A stretch of DNA of 64,000 bases from NCBI RefSeq assembly GCF_051622035.1, contig NC_135358.1:24494501-24558500 (forward strand), given 5' to 3'. Every line of letters begins with the position of its first letter. Position 1 is the stretch's first letter. This DNA is from Arctopsyche grandis. Taxonomy: Eukaryota > Arthropoda > Insecta > Trichoptera > Hydropsychidae. Below are positions 45,877 through 57,334 of the stretch, in pieces. A program made the position numbers and the translations under genes. The notes under the pieces are model-generated. The model saw only the letters and a list, made by a program, of their open reading frames with translations, was not told where the DNA came from and ran no database searches.

Positions 45877-46664
45877 CAGTTTACTGGTAAATCGTCATAC
45901 CGATAATTACCGGAAACTATTTTATCGCGAATGAAGAGCATATAGTCATACTATTGCATAATATTACATTCAAATCGAAACAAATAGCGCATTGTGGATT
46001 AGGTCAGAGCATCGCAACCTGGTGGACGTGGTCCTTTTTGTATCGTGGGCACCACTTTGATCTAACGCGTGTCTAGGAGAAAACCGATGTTAGTTAACGT
46101 TTTGTCACCTATGTATGTAGGGACTAGCTAGCGAAAGCCGATAAAGTACATATGTATGTACGTAGCTGGCAAACTCTACTAGTCGTAAACAATGTGTTCC
46201 GCGAAAATCAAGAGGTTGCGTGGCTCTGGATTAGGTTGTCTGGAATTTGTTTATTTTCAGTATTCAATGTGGCAATTTCAAATTGATAAAATTACTAGCA
46301 ACACAGACTAACCAAATCGAAATAAGTGCGATCTTAGAAGGTTGTTTCAATTATGATACAAACTTTCAAATGGTTCAAATTTTGAATAAATAAATATAAT
46401 ATAATTAGTTACAAATAAAATTTATTTGTTATGACGACTTTATTTAAATGTATTTATATGACATTATGCAACTGAGATTTATTTTTAATCATTTACAATT
46501 CAATCTAGGTTAACGTTTTTAGGAAAATTAACCACATACAGTTATGTAATCCACGATTTTTTTTTTTATAAATTTACCCGTAAATATTGGCATACCGGTA
46601 GTAGGAAGAATCATTTACCGTTTACCGGTCTATGAAATTTGATAGTAAATTGTAATCCCTAATA
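45877..46664. mobile_element. hAT-like element with ACCGGTAA motifs
   Basis: Left end TAGGGATTGCAATACC is mirrored by right end AATTGTAATCCCTA. Subterminal TTACCGG/CCGGTAA words occur at both sides. About 790 bp, no coding frame. Relative of 1-238. No target duplication recognised. Confidence 0.6.
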
Positions 46665-48380
46665 CATATATTTTAATGAACTGTGTATATTTCTAGAATT
46701 TGTACCATGACTATGAAAATAATAATAAATTTCATTATGGAAATATTTATTTTTATTAGAAAATAATATATCAACAACGTGTATGTATAATGTATTATCA
46801 CATTCCAGTAAAGTATAAGGCACTTTCTCAAAAATCATATACATATGTATGAACGTATACATATGTAACTCTATATAAATATATTTAATATATAAAAACA
46901 CACCAAGCATTTAATATTCTCCCAGTTTTTGAGATCTAAGCAAAAATACAAAAAGAATAATACATAAGTATATGTAATAATATATATGTACAATAAAACA
47001 AATATTTTACTACTGTTCTTTATGAACGTGTTCTTTAACACACCAGTCACATGTGAAAAAAAAACATGAAATTATAACTTTTCATGTAGATATAAATTAT
47101 GCATAGGTACACAGTAAGCAAAACTTAGTCAATGGTTAAATAAAGCACCTTAAATTGATGGATGGTATATGTAGATTAATATAGTAATCTTAAATAGCTA
47201 CCATTAGCTTAACAGTCATGTTTGTTTCCTTAGGCTAAGGCTTTCCGACGGATTCACAGGTCGAATCGATCATAAATGATTTTAGATTTTAAAAAAATAT
47301 ATTTATATTTTAAAAAGAACTTACCACATAAAAACTAATACAAGAAGTGTACATGAAAAATGTATCTATACAAAATAGTATCAATCTTTTATAACATACA
47401 TATGTACATATATATGTATTTAGAATAGTTGTCATCATTAAATACGTAGTTTCAAAATTAGTGACCAATATTTTAACTTTACAAAAGCATATACAAGGAT
47501 GTGCAAGTTACATTCTTTAAATTTTACTACACTTAACATTTAAATCATAAAAGTCGTTTCACATAAATATAATTCAAGAATATTTAAGAGATTAGTTTTA
47601 AAGTATTTAACATATTGACTAGAAATGAATGAGTATAAAAGAAAAGAAAAGTCACCCCAGTAGCAAGTCCAATTTATATTTACAGCATTTTAATATTAAT
47701 CGTTACATAAGAGTTAAATAAAGTACTTACTTTTTAAAAAAATATACAGAATCAAAAAATAAAGAATTATACTTATGTTAATAAATAAATGGTTTTCTTA
47801 ATACTTTTTGTAAATTAAAAGCTCGTTTATTGGTAGAAATTTATCATTAATAGATTAAACTATTTACAAAAAGTATGTATATATGTATAAATGTGATGTG
47901 CATATCACCATTTTGTATTAATTTGCACCATATTCTTTATAATTAAATATATGCGGTTAGTAATATTTATGACCGCTCTCTTGTATTTTTTCCGTTTTCA
48001 ATAAAAATTTCCCAGCTTTTATAGAATTGTAAAATATTGGTCATAAACGAAAAACAAAAAACTAAAAATATTCAGTTAAATAAACATTGCACACCCTAGC
48101 CTCTTGCAGGATTTATAATATATGTATAAAATGTTAGAATAGGTTCACATATACATAATGTGCTAAATTTTACAGTGTTGTCTAGCGTCCTAATACCTAA
48201 ATTGTGGTGGGTGATTGCAAAGGCAAGAGTGATGTTTAACTGATTAATTTAAAGGCACAGGAACCATGTAAAAGTATAAAATAAATACTTGCAGATTGTA
48301 GCATCCACTCTTGTGTTTTAAATTTTAATCATTTCAGTTTTGCAAAATTAATAATGTACTTTGCATTTCTACGTTATTTA
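46665..48380. other. AT-rich intergenic region 3' of TatD
   Basis: No gene, no clear repeat. TACATATGTA-type palindromes near 46845, 46860 and 47397. Some of this may be the 3' UTR of the TatD gene. Confidence 0.45.
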
Positions 48381-51300
48381 TTATCTACTAATATCAAATA
48401 GTTTGAGAGCGTTGAATGCGGTCGCTAAAGCGACATCTTCCGGCTTGTTCCCCATAAAAGCAGCTATCATCTCTACAATTGCAGGTAAAGAGCACGGTTC
48501 GTTTCGTTGAAATGTACAATATCGTTGTAAAAACGCCATCGATCTGACAAAGTATGGAGTCATTTTGATTAATATTCAAGTTATCATGTATATTTCTGAT
48601 TTACATACATTAGAAAATGAGATTTTTAATACTGTATAATAATACTTACCGTTCAGTAAGGGCATCTTTTACATGAATGGGTAACTTGGAAGCTCTTGTG
48701 TTAGGATACATGAAGGGAGAATCAGTTTCAACTAAAAGTTTATCCAAAGGAATCTTTCCTTCAGATAATAATTTACGAACACCCGTATCCGATTTATCTT
48801 TACACAAGTATCCTAAAATAGCAGTTATATTAAAAAAATAATAATAATAAAATAAAATAGATTAAACCAAATCAAACTTGTCTTTTTACCGGTAAGACCT
48901 ATATAAAAGCCAGCGTCCAAGTATTTGATGCCCTCATCGGCTGTTCCCGAAAAAGAATGTATTATAACAGGGGGTAGGCGGCTTCGGTATGGTTCCAGAA
49001 TATGTAGCAAATCACTTTGTGCTTCTTTTTCGTGTATGAATAAAGGTTTCTTGAGCTCACATGAAAGTTCAATCTGCAAATAATTTAAATCATTGACCAG
49101 CTTCTTGTGAATATATGTATTATATATATTAAAAACATTATTCCTACCTGTTTTACGAACACTTCTTTTTGTACAGATGGCTCTGAAAAATCCTTTCCAT
49201 AATCTAAACCACACTCTCCAATGGCTACACATTCTGGGGCTACTGCTATGCTTCTCAAGGATTCCCACAAATCTTCCTCCACCATTGATTTGGCATCATG
49301 TGGATGAACACCTAAAAATACATTACAATATTTTCAATTATACAAATCAAATTGATTGTAAGTAAAAAGTGAAATTCCAATCTCACCTGCAGTACAATAA
49401 ATTACACCGGGAAAAATCCTTGTTAGACGCAAAGCTTCTTTACTATTCCTCACAGAAGTACCAGTTACCATGATTTTCTGGACACCTGAAAATAATTCAT
49501 AAAAACATATAAGGAATGCTAAATTTCATTGCTTATCAATTATTTTCATTGCTTATCAATTATTTTATCTGGATTTGTATTTTTGAATTTAAATACATAT
49601 ATAAAATTTCGTCGTCAGTATTAACTTATACATTTTAAGAGGAACTGTTGATATATATATGGTAAATATCACAGTCATAGTTGGGATTTTTTTAGGGGGG
49701 GGGGAGCTGAAACACAGTTTCCTCCTACCCCAAGCTTTTTTATTTTTTAAAAAAAAAAATTTTATAAGCTTTTCTTCGTTTGGAATTAGGAAAAAGCGAT
49801 GAATTAAAAAAAAAATTGTAAATTTAATTTTATGTGTTTTTCTTAGTATGTTCTACAACATGTATCTCTTATTAAATTATTTCACAAATGTTGAGCACTA
49901 TAAACCAAACTAGCCCAGGAGCGCCATATACTAGGGTTGCCAACTAAGAAATGAAAATAGCTTTTTTTATATTTAATTTTATTAAAAAATCACAATAAAG
50001 CCTCGACTTTCGACCTCGAAACAATTTAAAAATTAGAAAGTTGAGGTATTCATAAAAATAAATGCCAGTTTATTTTAACACAAACTCTAATTTACAAAAA
50101 AATATGGTCAGAAAATAATACTGTACTTAGTGCTGCAAGTGAAATTTTTTATACTAATTCTTGAAATCTCAGCATATTTGCTGGAACATTCACTTTCACT
50201 TTACCATTAGAAAAATGTTATCTACTGAGAACCGTTTTATTTTACAAAATAGTGTAACGTGAATTGTATATAGTAAAGACTCATAAATTAAAAGTAATCA
50301 ATAAAAATAAATATTGGTTAGATGAGATTTTAATTTTCCAAATAAGGCGCTCATTGATTTTCGATAATCCTAGAACTATGCAATCCGAAAGCTCCAAATT
50401 AAACACTATCACAAATGCTTATTTTATTATAAAAAAAATCGATAGTGCTTATTTATTTGAACATTAAATAATATTTAAAAATCAGCTAAATCAAAAAAGA
50501 GAACATATTGAACATATTTGACAGTAGAGAGAGAGCAAAATAATTCTGTCAAAAAAGACGAGATGTTCTCTTGAACTGTACCGTATACCCTTAGGACTGG
50601 GGCTGGTATGTAATAAATATATCAATTACTTAAAAAAATCGTCTGAAGACGTCTGGAATGATATCCAGCGAAAAAGTTTGAACATTCATTAGAAATCTCT
50701 GAAAAAAAAATTCTTAAGTTCCCACTTCTCATGTTCACAGGAAAATTCTTCACAGCAAAATTCGCATTCACAATATATTTCCGAAAATTTAATTTTCAAA
50801 AACCAGAATGAAATCGAAAGCACTAAAAAGTTAAAAACAGAAGGTAAGAAAAACAGATTTTTCCTCGGGATTTAAAAACGTTTAGTTCTAAAAGCAGCAG
50901 AGCATTATGAACGCATTATGAGCATAGGAAACGAATGAAACATTCATACGCCAAGTTAATTATAATTACAATATATTATTTTTAAATTTAAGGGGGGGCT
51001 GGCCCCTCCATAACCCCCCGCCCTGGCTACAGCCGTAGTAAATATGGTAATCTTAAGTGTAAGTAAATAACAGAAATTCTAGTTTGTATTAATATTAAAT
51101 TAGTATGTGTTGACATTTCATAACGAAAGTTAATATTGATATCAAACAAGATTCTTATAAGAATCACATCATATTATATTTAGTCAATGATGACACAGTG
51201 CGAATGTTGTAATCGCTCAAGAATAAACCACACCTTATATTGTACTATGATTCAATGCATAGTTCTCAGTAACTACAGTCATTATAGTATTACTAAAATA

Positions 51301-51718
51301 TACGTTGCCATCAAAAAGTATGGTAGAAATGAGCATTAAAACTTAATCTGAATTATCTTATCCGAATCGTAGATTGTAATAAATGAATTATAATAAGAAG
51401 TAACGAAAAAATACGCACTTTCACAAGTGTACAAATAATCAGAACGAACCCACTAAGGAATTGGTTAAATATACGTCAAATGGAAATGTCAAAGTGACAC
51501 GAATTTATAGGTTATGTGTGAATGTAGAAGTACGTACCAGCATCTTGAGCCCTTTGTACGACGGAATCCAGGTCCCTGGCATACTTCTTGTTGGTGAGGT
51601 TGGCTCCAGCATCCACCACGATCAAGTTCTCGTAACAGCGCTGCATCGGATCGATTCTCGTGGTGGCCCCCAACCCGGGCTGCGCCCCCGACACCTGTCC
51701 TTCTGTCTGACTGGACAT
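48381..51718 (-). CDS. TatD-family metal-dependent deoxyribonuclease
   Basis: Six exons with GT/AG borders (51538-51718, 49387-49485, 49148-49311, 48890-49073, 48650-48812, 48381-48543) join in frame to 317 residues. TatD proteins are TIM-barrel 3'-5' DNA exonucleases using two metals. Visible family motifs: VDAGANLTNKKYARD at the start of the barrel (as in bacterial TatD, replacing the HxH of other members), GVHPHD, IGECGLDYGKDF with the metal-binding Glu, FIHEKEA, IHSFSGT, GFYIGLTG, VETDSPF with the catalytic Asp, and RNEPCSLPAIVEMIA near the end. The first 25 residues (Gln/Gly-rich) are outside the domain. Intron 1 is 2 kb and full of repeat debris; the others are short. Closest in pattern to TatD/TATDN1 rather than TATDN3; the paralogue name is not certain. 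Confidence 0.92.
50985..51040. mobile_element. hAT-like end in TatD intron 1
   Basis: AAGGGGGGGCTGGCCCCTCC and CCCCCCGCCCTGGCTACAGCC resemble the C/G-rich ends of insect hAT elements. A G-run at 49692 could be the partner end; this is not proven. Confidence 0.3.
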
Positions 51719-52017
51719 CCTTCTACTGCTCTTTACTTATCTGTAGCCCTTTAATCGTTCAGCCGCCTACCCCCGAGCCTTCGAGCGAACACCGACGAAC
51801 AAACGCACGTTCGCGATTCCACGCCACGACTGACACTTCGCGAACGCACTTCTCTCTCTTCGCTCTTCGCTCTTCGCTCTTCGTTGGCGTTTGCGTTGAC
51901 GGCTTTCACCTTTATCGCCACATTTACATTCATTCGGATCTAATCGCAATCGGTGAATATGATTAAACTAGTGTTGGGCCCGTTGATTTCAACGGGTGGT
52001 TTCGAAAAGGAATTGAA
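51719..52017 (-). promoter_or_regulatory. TatD upstream region
   Basis: 299 bp between the TatD ATG and the LTR element. It is moderately GC-rich and includes a short (CTTCGCT)n tract at 51858-51885. The TatD promoter must lie here or within the LTR beyond; no core element could be assigned. Confidence 0.4.
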
Positions 52018-52021
52018 ACTC

Positions 52022-53008
52022 TGTAGGAATCTCGTCGTCGTCATCGTCATCGAAACCTTCGAGAATATTCCGCAACAACAAACTACATTCCCGAAACCCA
52101 GACGACATGCACCTGCAGTCATTATATTAAACTCAGGCGGAACGCCCCTACCAGTCGAGTGGAACCAAAACGGTCGAAACACGCCGCCACCATTAAAATA
52201 CATCGAGCGGAAAGGCGCCAAGCATTCCAGAAAATTCGACGCCTCGACGAAAACAAAATTCCTCTCGTACGCGTCAATAACCACTTCCATCAAGCATTCC
52301 AGAAAATTCGACGCCTCGACGAAAACAAAATTCCTCTCGTACGCGTCAATAACCACTTCCATCAAGCATTCCAGAAAATTCGACGCCTCGACGAAAACAA
52401 AATTCCTTTCGTACGCGTCAATAACCACTTCCACCAAGCATTCCAAAAACACTATAAAAGGAGGTACAACCCAAACAACGCCAGTCGACCCACAGCAGCA
52501 AGCGTCGACACACAGCACCAGACCAGTCGACCCACAGCAGCAAGCGTCGACACACAGCAGCAGACCAGTCAACATACAGCTCCTGACCAGCCACCACTAC
52601 ACTACGCGGACTTGGAAGATCAACCAGCCGGACGAGCCAGCAACACACTGCCGTATCCAGAGACCTTCCGTACATAGCTGAATGCTGAGCCAGCGACACT
52701 CTACCATATCCAGAGACCGCTGAACGACATACTTTTGCCCACAAATACCATACCTTTGTACAACCATAGGCAAACAATAAAACTTTATAAAACTAGCACA
52801 ACAGTGTTTCGTTAGGCCGGGATACGGTCAACACACATGTAACCCGCCTACATTGGTACTACTCCGACGTGATCTACGCAACCTTCTGATCATCCAACAG
52901 CGCTGTCAACACATCGCTACCCCGCCTACATTGGTGACCCCATCTTTGAACCACACAACAGTGTTTCGTTAGGCCGGGATACGGTCAACACATCGTACCC
53001 CGCCTACA
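52022..53008 (+). repeat. 5' LTR (987 bp) with internal 72-bp repeats
   Basis: TGTAGGAATCTCG...CCCGCCTACA. Three full 72-bp tandem units (AGCATTCCAGAAAATTCGAC at 52221, 52293, 52365, then a partial one at 52437) lie just upstream of CACTATAAAAGGAGG at 52449, a good TATA box. AATAAAACTTTATAAAAC at 52779 is a poly(A) signal. The end motif CGCCTACATTGGT occurs three times (ends 52852, 52930, 53008). Confidence 0.88.
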
Positions 53009-54148
53009 TTGGTGACCCCATCTTTGAACTACGCAGCCTTCATAGCAGTCAACAGCGCAGTCAGCACGGCAGCCCACAGTGCAGCCTCCACAACAACCAA
53101 CAGCCGCCACGACAACAGTCAACAGCGCAGCCTACATAGCAGCCCACATCGCAGCCTACAAAGCAGCCCACATCGCAGCCTACAAAGCAGCCCACATTGC
53201 AGCCTACATAGCAGCCCACATCGCAGCCTACATAGCAGCCCACATTGCAGCCTACATAGCAGCCCACATCGCAGCCTACAAAGCAGCCCACATCGCAGCC
53301 TACAAAGCAGCCCACATCGCAGCCTACAAAGCAGCCCACATTGCAGCCTACATAGCAGCCCACATCGCAGCCTACATAGCAGCCCACATCGCAGCCTACA
53401 TAGCAACCGCAGACTTCATGCAACCGCAGACTTCACGCAACTGCAGCCTTCAACGCAGACTTCAAACGCAGTCCGCTACATGTCCCCACAACTAGTGACC
53501 ATGTCAAACAACTCCGCAGCTTTCGCCACAACAAGACGCAACCCGGAGACAACAACCAAATGGATCCACTACTGTTGATCCGCCAGCACCGCTCATCACA
53601 CCTTCGATGATTCATCACCTCGATGAGCCCATGCAGGACGCCGCAGCCTGCACAACAGCACCGTCCAGACCGACACAAACCTTCACTACCATTGTAACGA
53701 CCGAAACAGTAACATGGTGTGAAAGTACATATGGACCAGCTACTTCACGCAAGATCCGCTGTCGAGACAACTAACTCCAGCACAACCAACGAAGACTAGC
53801 ACTCAACGCACTTCGTCAACCAACGTTCTTCACGCAAGACCCGCTGCCGAGACAACTAACTCCAGCACAACCAGCAAAACAGTCACGCGAATGACTCCAC
53901 GCAGAACACAGCAGCCTGCACAACAGCACCATCCAAGCCATCGCAAACCTTCACTACCAACGCAGCTCGCCCAAAATAAGCAACCTGGTAGAGAACAAGA
54001 CTTGGACCGGCATGCAACACAAGACCCGCTGTCGAGACAACTTTCTCCAGCACAACCGGACAAACAACGACGCCATCGAGTCAATAGACTCCAACATATC
54101 AAGATTCCCACAAAATCACACACATCGTTAACACTCACCGGAGAGCCA
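53009..54148 (+). repeat. Interior of LTR element: 24-bp satellite
   Basis: From about 53127 to 53405 a 24-bp unit GCAGCCTACATAGCAGCCCA plus CATC repeats about 11 times; it is itself a doubled 12-mer. Further on, CAAGACCCGCTG and CGAGACAACT with CTCCAGCACAACC recur near 53750, 53838 and 54020. Frames through the satellite run on several strands and are artefacts of its period. Confidence 0.85.
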
Positions 54149-55135
54149 TGTAGGAATCTCGTCGTCGTCATCGTCATCGAAACCTTCGAGAATATTCCGC
54201 AACAACAAACTACATTCCCGAAACCCAGACGACATGCACCTGCAGTCATTATATTAAACTCAGGCGGAACGCCCCTACCAGTCGAGTGGAACCAAAACGG
54301 TCGAAACACGCCGCCACCATTAAAATACATCGAGCGGAAAGGCGCCAAGCATTCCAGAAAATTCGACGCCTCGACGAAAACAAAATTCCTCTCGTACGCG
54401 TCAATAACCACTTCCATCAAGCATTCCAGAAAATTCGACGCCTCGACGAAAACAAAATTCCTCTCGTACGCGTCAATAACCACTTCCATCAAGCATTCCA
54501 GAAAATTCGACGCCTCGACGAAAACAAAATTCCTTTCGTACGCGTCAATAACCACTTCCACCAAGCATTCCAAAAACACTATAAAAGGAGGTACAACCCA
54601 AACAACGCCAGTCGACCCACAGCAGCAAGCGTCGACACACAGCACCAGACCAGTCGACCCACAGCAGCAAGCGTCGACACACAGCAGCAGACCAGTCAAC
54701 ATACAGCTCCTGACCAGCCACCACTACACTACGCGGACTTGGAAGATCAACCAGCCGGACGAGCCAGCAACACACTGCCGTATCCAGAGACCTTCCGTAC
54801 ATAGCTGAATGCTGAGCCAGCGACACTCTACCATATCCAGAGACCGCTGAACGACATACTTTTGCCCACAAATACCATACCTTTGTACAACCATAGGCAA
54901 ACAATAAAACTTTATAAAACTAGCACAACAGTGTTTCGTTAGGCCGGGATACGGTCAACACACATGTAACCCGCCTACATTGGTACTACTCCGACGTGAT
55001 CTACGCAACCTTCTGATCATCCAACAGCGCTGTCAACACATCGCTACCCCGCCTACATTGGTGACCCCATCTTTGAACCACACAACAGTGTTTCGTTAGG
55101 CCGGGATACGGTCAACACATCGTACCCCGCCTACA
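54149..55135 (+). repeat. 3' LTR (987 bp)
   Basis: Same length and same internal features as 52022-53008 at a constant offset of 2127 bp; followed by the ACTC duplication. Confidence 0.88.
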
Positions 55136-55239
55136 ACTCGAATAAAAATAAAGTTAAAGATATTGAATCGACTGGTTTCGGAAAGAAATTGATGCACGAA
55201 TTACGAAGTGATTACGAATTACGAACTACGTTTTGTGCA

Positions 55240-55580
55240 TCGCCGACCTCCTGCCGCCTTTGCCCCCGATGCCTCCGTCGCTCCGGGGCCTTCGGCCCCA
55301 GCGCCGCCGACGCCTCCGGCGCCCCCGACGCCTCCGGCGCCCCCGACGCCTTCGGCACCCCGGGGGCTTCGCCCCCAGCGCCGCCGACGCCTCCGGCGCC
55401 CCCAGCCCCCCCGATGCCTTCGGCACCCCGGGGGCTTCGCCCCCAGCGCCGCCGACGCCTCCGGCGCCCCCAGCCCCCCCGATGCCTTCGGCACCCCGGG
55501 GGATTCGCCCCCAGCGCCGCCGACGCCTCCGGCGCCCCCAGCGCCGCTGACGCCTTCGGCGCCGCCAGCGCCCCCGGCAA
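55240..55580. repeat. GC-rich minisatellite
   Basis: Units of about 70 bp containing GCCGCCGACGCCTCCGGCGC and GATGCCTTCGGCACCCCGGG with GGGCTTCGCCCCCAGC. The hairpin GGGCTTCGCCCC is shared with the Helitron arrays at 29.6-32.4 kb although spacers differ. Long frames on both strands are by-products. Confidence 0.88.
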
Positions 55581-55865
55581 TGAAAAAAATGAAAAAACTG
55601 AAAAAATGAAAAAAATGAAAAAAATGAAAAAAATGAAAAAATGAAAAAAATGAAAAAACTGAAAAAATGAAAAAAATTAAAAAACTGAAAAAATGAAAAA
55701 AATGAAAAAACTGAAAAAATTAAAAAAATTAAAAAAATGAAAAAACTGAAAAAATGAAAAAAATTAAAAAAATTAAAAAAACTGAAAAAACCTGAAAAAA
55801 ACTGAAAAATATGAAAAAACTGAAAAATATGAAAAATATGAAAAAAATGAAAAAAAAAAAAAATT
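55580..55865. repeat. A-rich minisatellite (GAAAAAAT/GAAAAAACT)n
   Basis: Continuous variation on TGAAAAAA and CTGAAAAA for about 285 bp, directly attached to the GC-rich array. Confidence 0.93.
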
Positions 55866-55904
55866 TTGTTCCCCATACTGGTTGACGGTTGATCGTCCGT
55901 CACA

Positions 55905-56022
55905 TATATACAAATATACATACAAATATACATACAAATATACATACAAATATACAAATATACATACAAATATACAAATATACATACAAATATACAAATA
56001 TACATACAAATATACAAATATA
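55905..56022. repeat. (ATACAAATATAC)n minisatellite
   Basis: About 115 bp of 8- and 12-bp units ACATACAAATAT and ACAAATAT in alternating groups. Confidence 0.95.
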
Positions 56023-57053
56023 TTTAGCGACAGTCCGTTTTTATATATATAATGTGCAAATATTGCCTTCAAATTTCGAGATAACCGATTACTCGGAGGT
56101 TCGGGACATTGCTTAAAATCGATATTTTTATTTTATGTGACGATCCATTTAATACGATTCAAACCGGTCTCGCCATTTAATACGAAACGCCCTAAAACGC
56201 AAATATCGGAAGGCAAAGATCGAAAATCGAAAGATAAAAAAGGGTGCATGGTAAACGGTACATACTCACTTAATTTGCGCAAGTGGGATGCAACAGGAAC
56301 AAGAGAAACAGGTTTTTCCTCCCGTATTCTTCGCGCGCACATAAATAGACCTCACAGAGTACAGCGGTCGGACTACATGCCATCTCGCTTGCACCTTGCT
56401 ATCCGCGTTTCAAACGTATACACAACGAAATCATTTAAATTGCAATTACCACTCGAGTTAGTACGTACGTTTAGATAAAAACAAAAAAATATTGAGATAG
56501 AAAACCAATCCTTATAAACGAGTTGAAATACAAAATTTGTCAAATAAATGCAAAATAGCACGGAGAAAAAATCCGTAAAAAACAATATATTTTTGACTTT
56601 TAAAATTCGCTATACAATTAATTAGAAGTATTTTAAAGAAATGAAATATCACAATCAATAGAAAAAACATCTGACTATTGATTCCAATACTCACTTTGAG
56701 CACAACAATACTAGATTTTGAGTTAAAGACCGCAAAAGCTAAAACACTGTAAAAATCACGCATTTTTTTAAACGCTCATATCTCGTAAACGATCACCAAC
56801 CAACAAAAATCATTATCATATTCAAATTCAATGGGTCAAAGTTAGTAAAGATTGGTTAGTTTCCGCTCTGGTAACTCAAAAACGTGATTTTTTGTTGCTC
56901 AGTGCTATGGGAGACACATGACGGCTTTAAAGGGACACGAGGGAAGCACTCAATTTGGTTGCTATGAGAAGTGAGAGTGATTTCAAAAAGAGGCTTTCCA
57001 CAAATCAAACTATCGATTGAATAGCAAATAATTTACGAGTATATTTGAGTTAG
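56023..57053. other. No gene seen
   Basis: The 113-codon forward frame at 56137-56478 has no known motif and no evident splice partners. The rest is AT-rich. Confidence 0.4.
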
Positions 57054-57334
57054 ATCAAACATTGGGATGAGTTGCTCAAAAGAATAATTTCAATTATTTT
57101 AACGATGGCCTCAAAAAATATTGCATACAGAGGATTTTCAAACAAACTTTTCACCGAAAATAATGGTATTTTTTTTTTAATTATCGAGTTGTTCTCAAAA
57201 TATGATCCGGTGTTAGAGAAGCATGTAAAACAGGCAGTAAAAAATCCACAAAAGGCTCATTTCTTGGGAAAATATATCCAGCAGGAAATTATTTCATTGA
57301 TCGCTAAAGTAACAAAGGATAAAATTTTGGGAAT
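57054..57334 (+). pseudogene. hAT-type transposase fragment (DUF4371/ZMYM1-like)
   Basis: HWDELLKRIISIILTMASKNIAYRGF, then FLIIELFSKYDPVLEKHV and KIQ-like YIQQEIISLIAKVTKDKIL. These are the conserved blocks at the start of DUF4371-containing hAT transposases and ZMYM1-like proteins. No N-terminal zinc finger and no catalytic DDE part are present; the frame is cut at 57334 by an LTR, and the sequence after it does not resume the protein recognisably. Confidence 0.75.

Larger units (their letters stand above)
52018..55139 (+). mobile_element. Young non-coding LTR element
   Basis: Two 987-bp LTRs (52022-53008 and 54149-55135) flank a 1140-bp interior; ACTC stands on both sides (52018-52021, 55136-55139). 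The long frames in both LTRs translate identically, so the copies are almost the same and the insertion is recent. A primer site TGGTGACCCCATCTTTG follows the first LTR. The interior encodes no gag or pol domain and is mostly short repeats. It must depend on another element for movement (LARD-like). Superfamily not assignable. Confidence 0.85.

Noticed and set aside
53009..53578. 189-residue frame with SSPHRSLQ repeats
   Set aside because: It is the 24-bp satellite in translation; three other frames over the same bases are equally open.
52159..54808. Frames of 172-305 residues in and between the 987-bp LTRs
   Set aside because: They lie in the LTR U3 repeats and run through unrelated interior sequence; no gag or pol motif; overlapping frames are open on the other strand.
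55189..56017. Pro/Ala-rich, Gly-rich and Phe-rich frames
   Set aside because: Translations of GC-rich and A-rich minisatellites on either strand.
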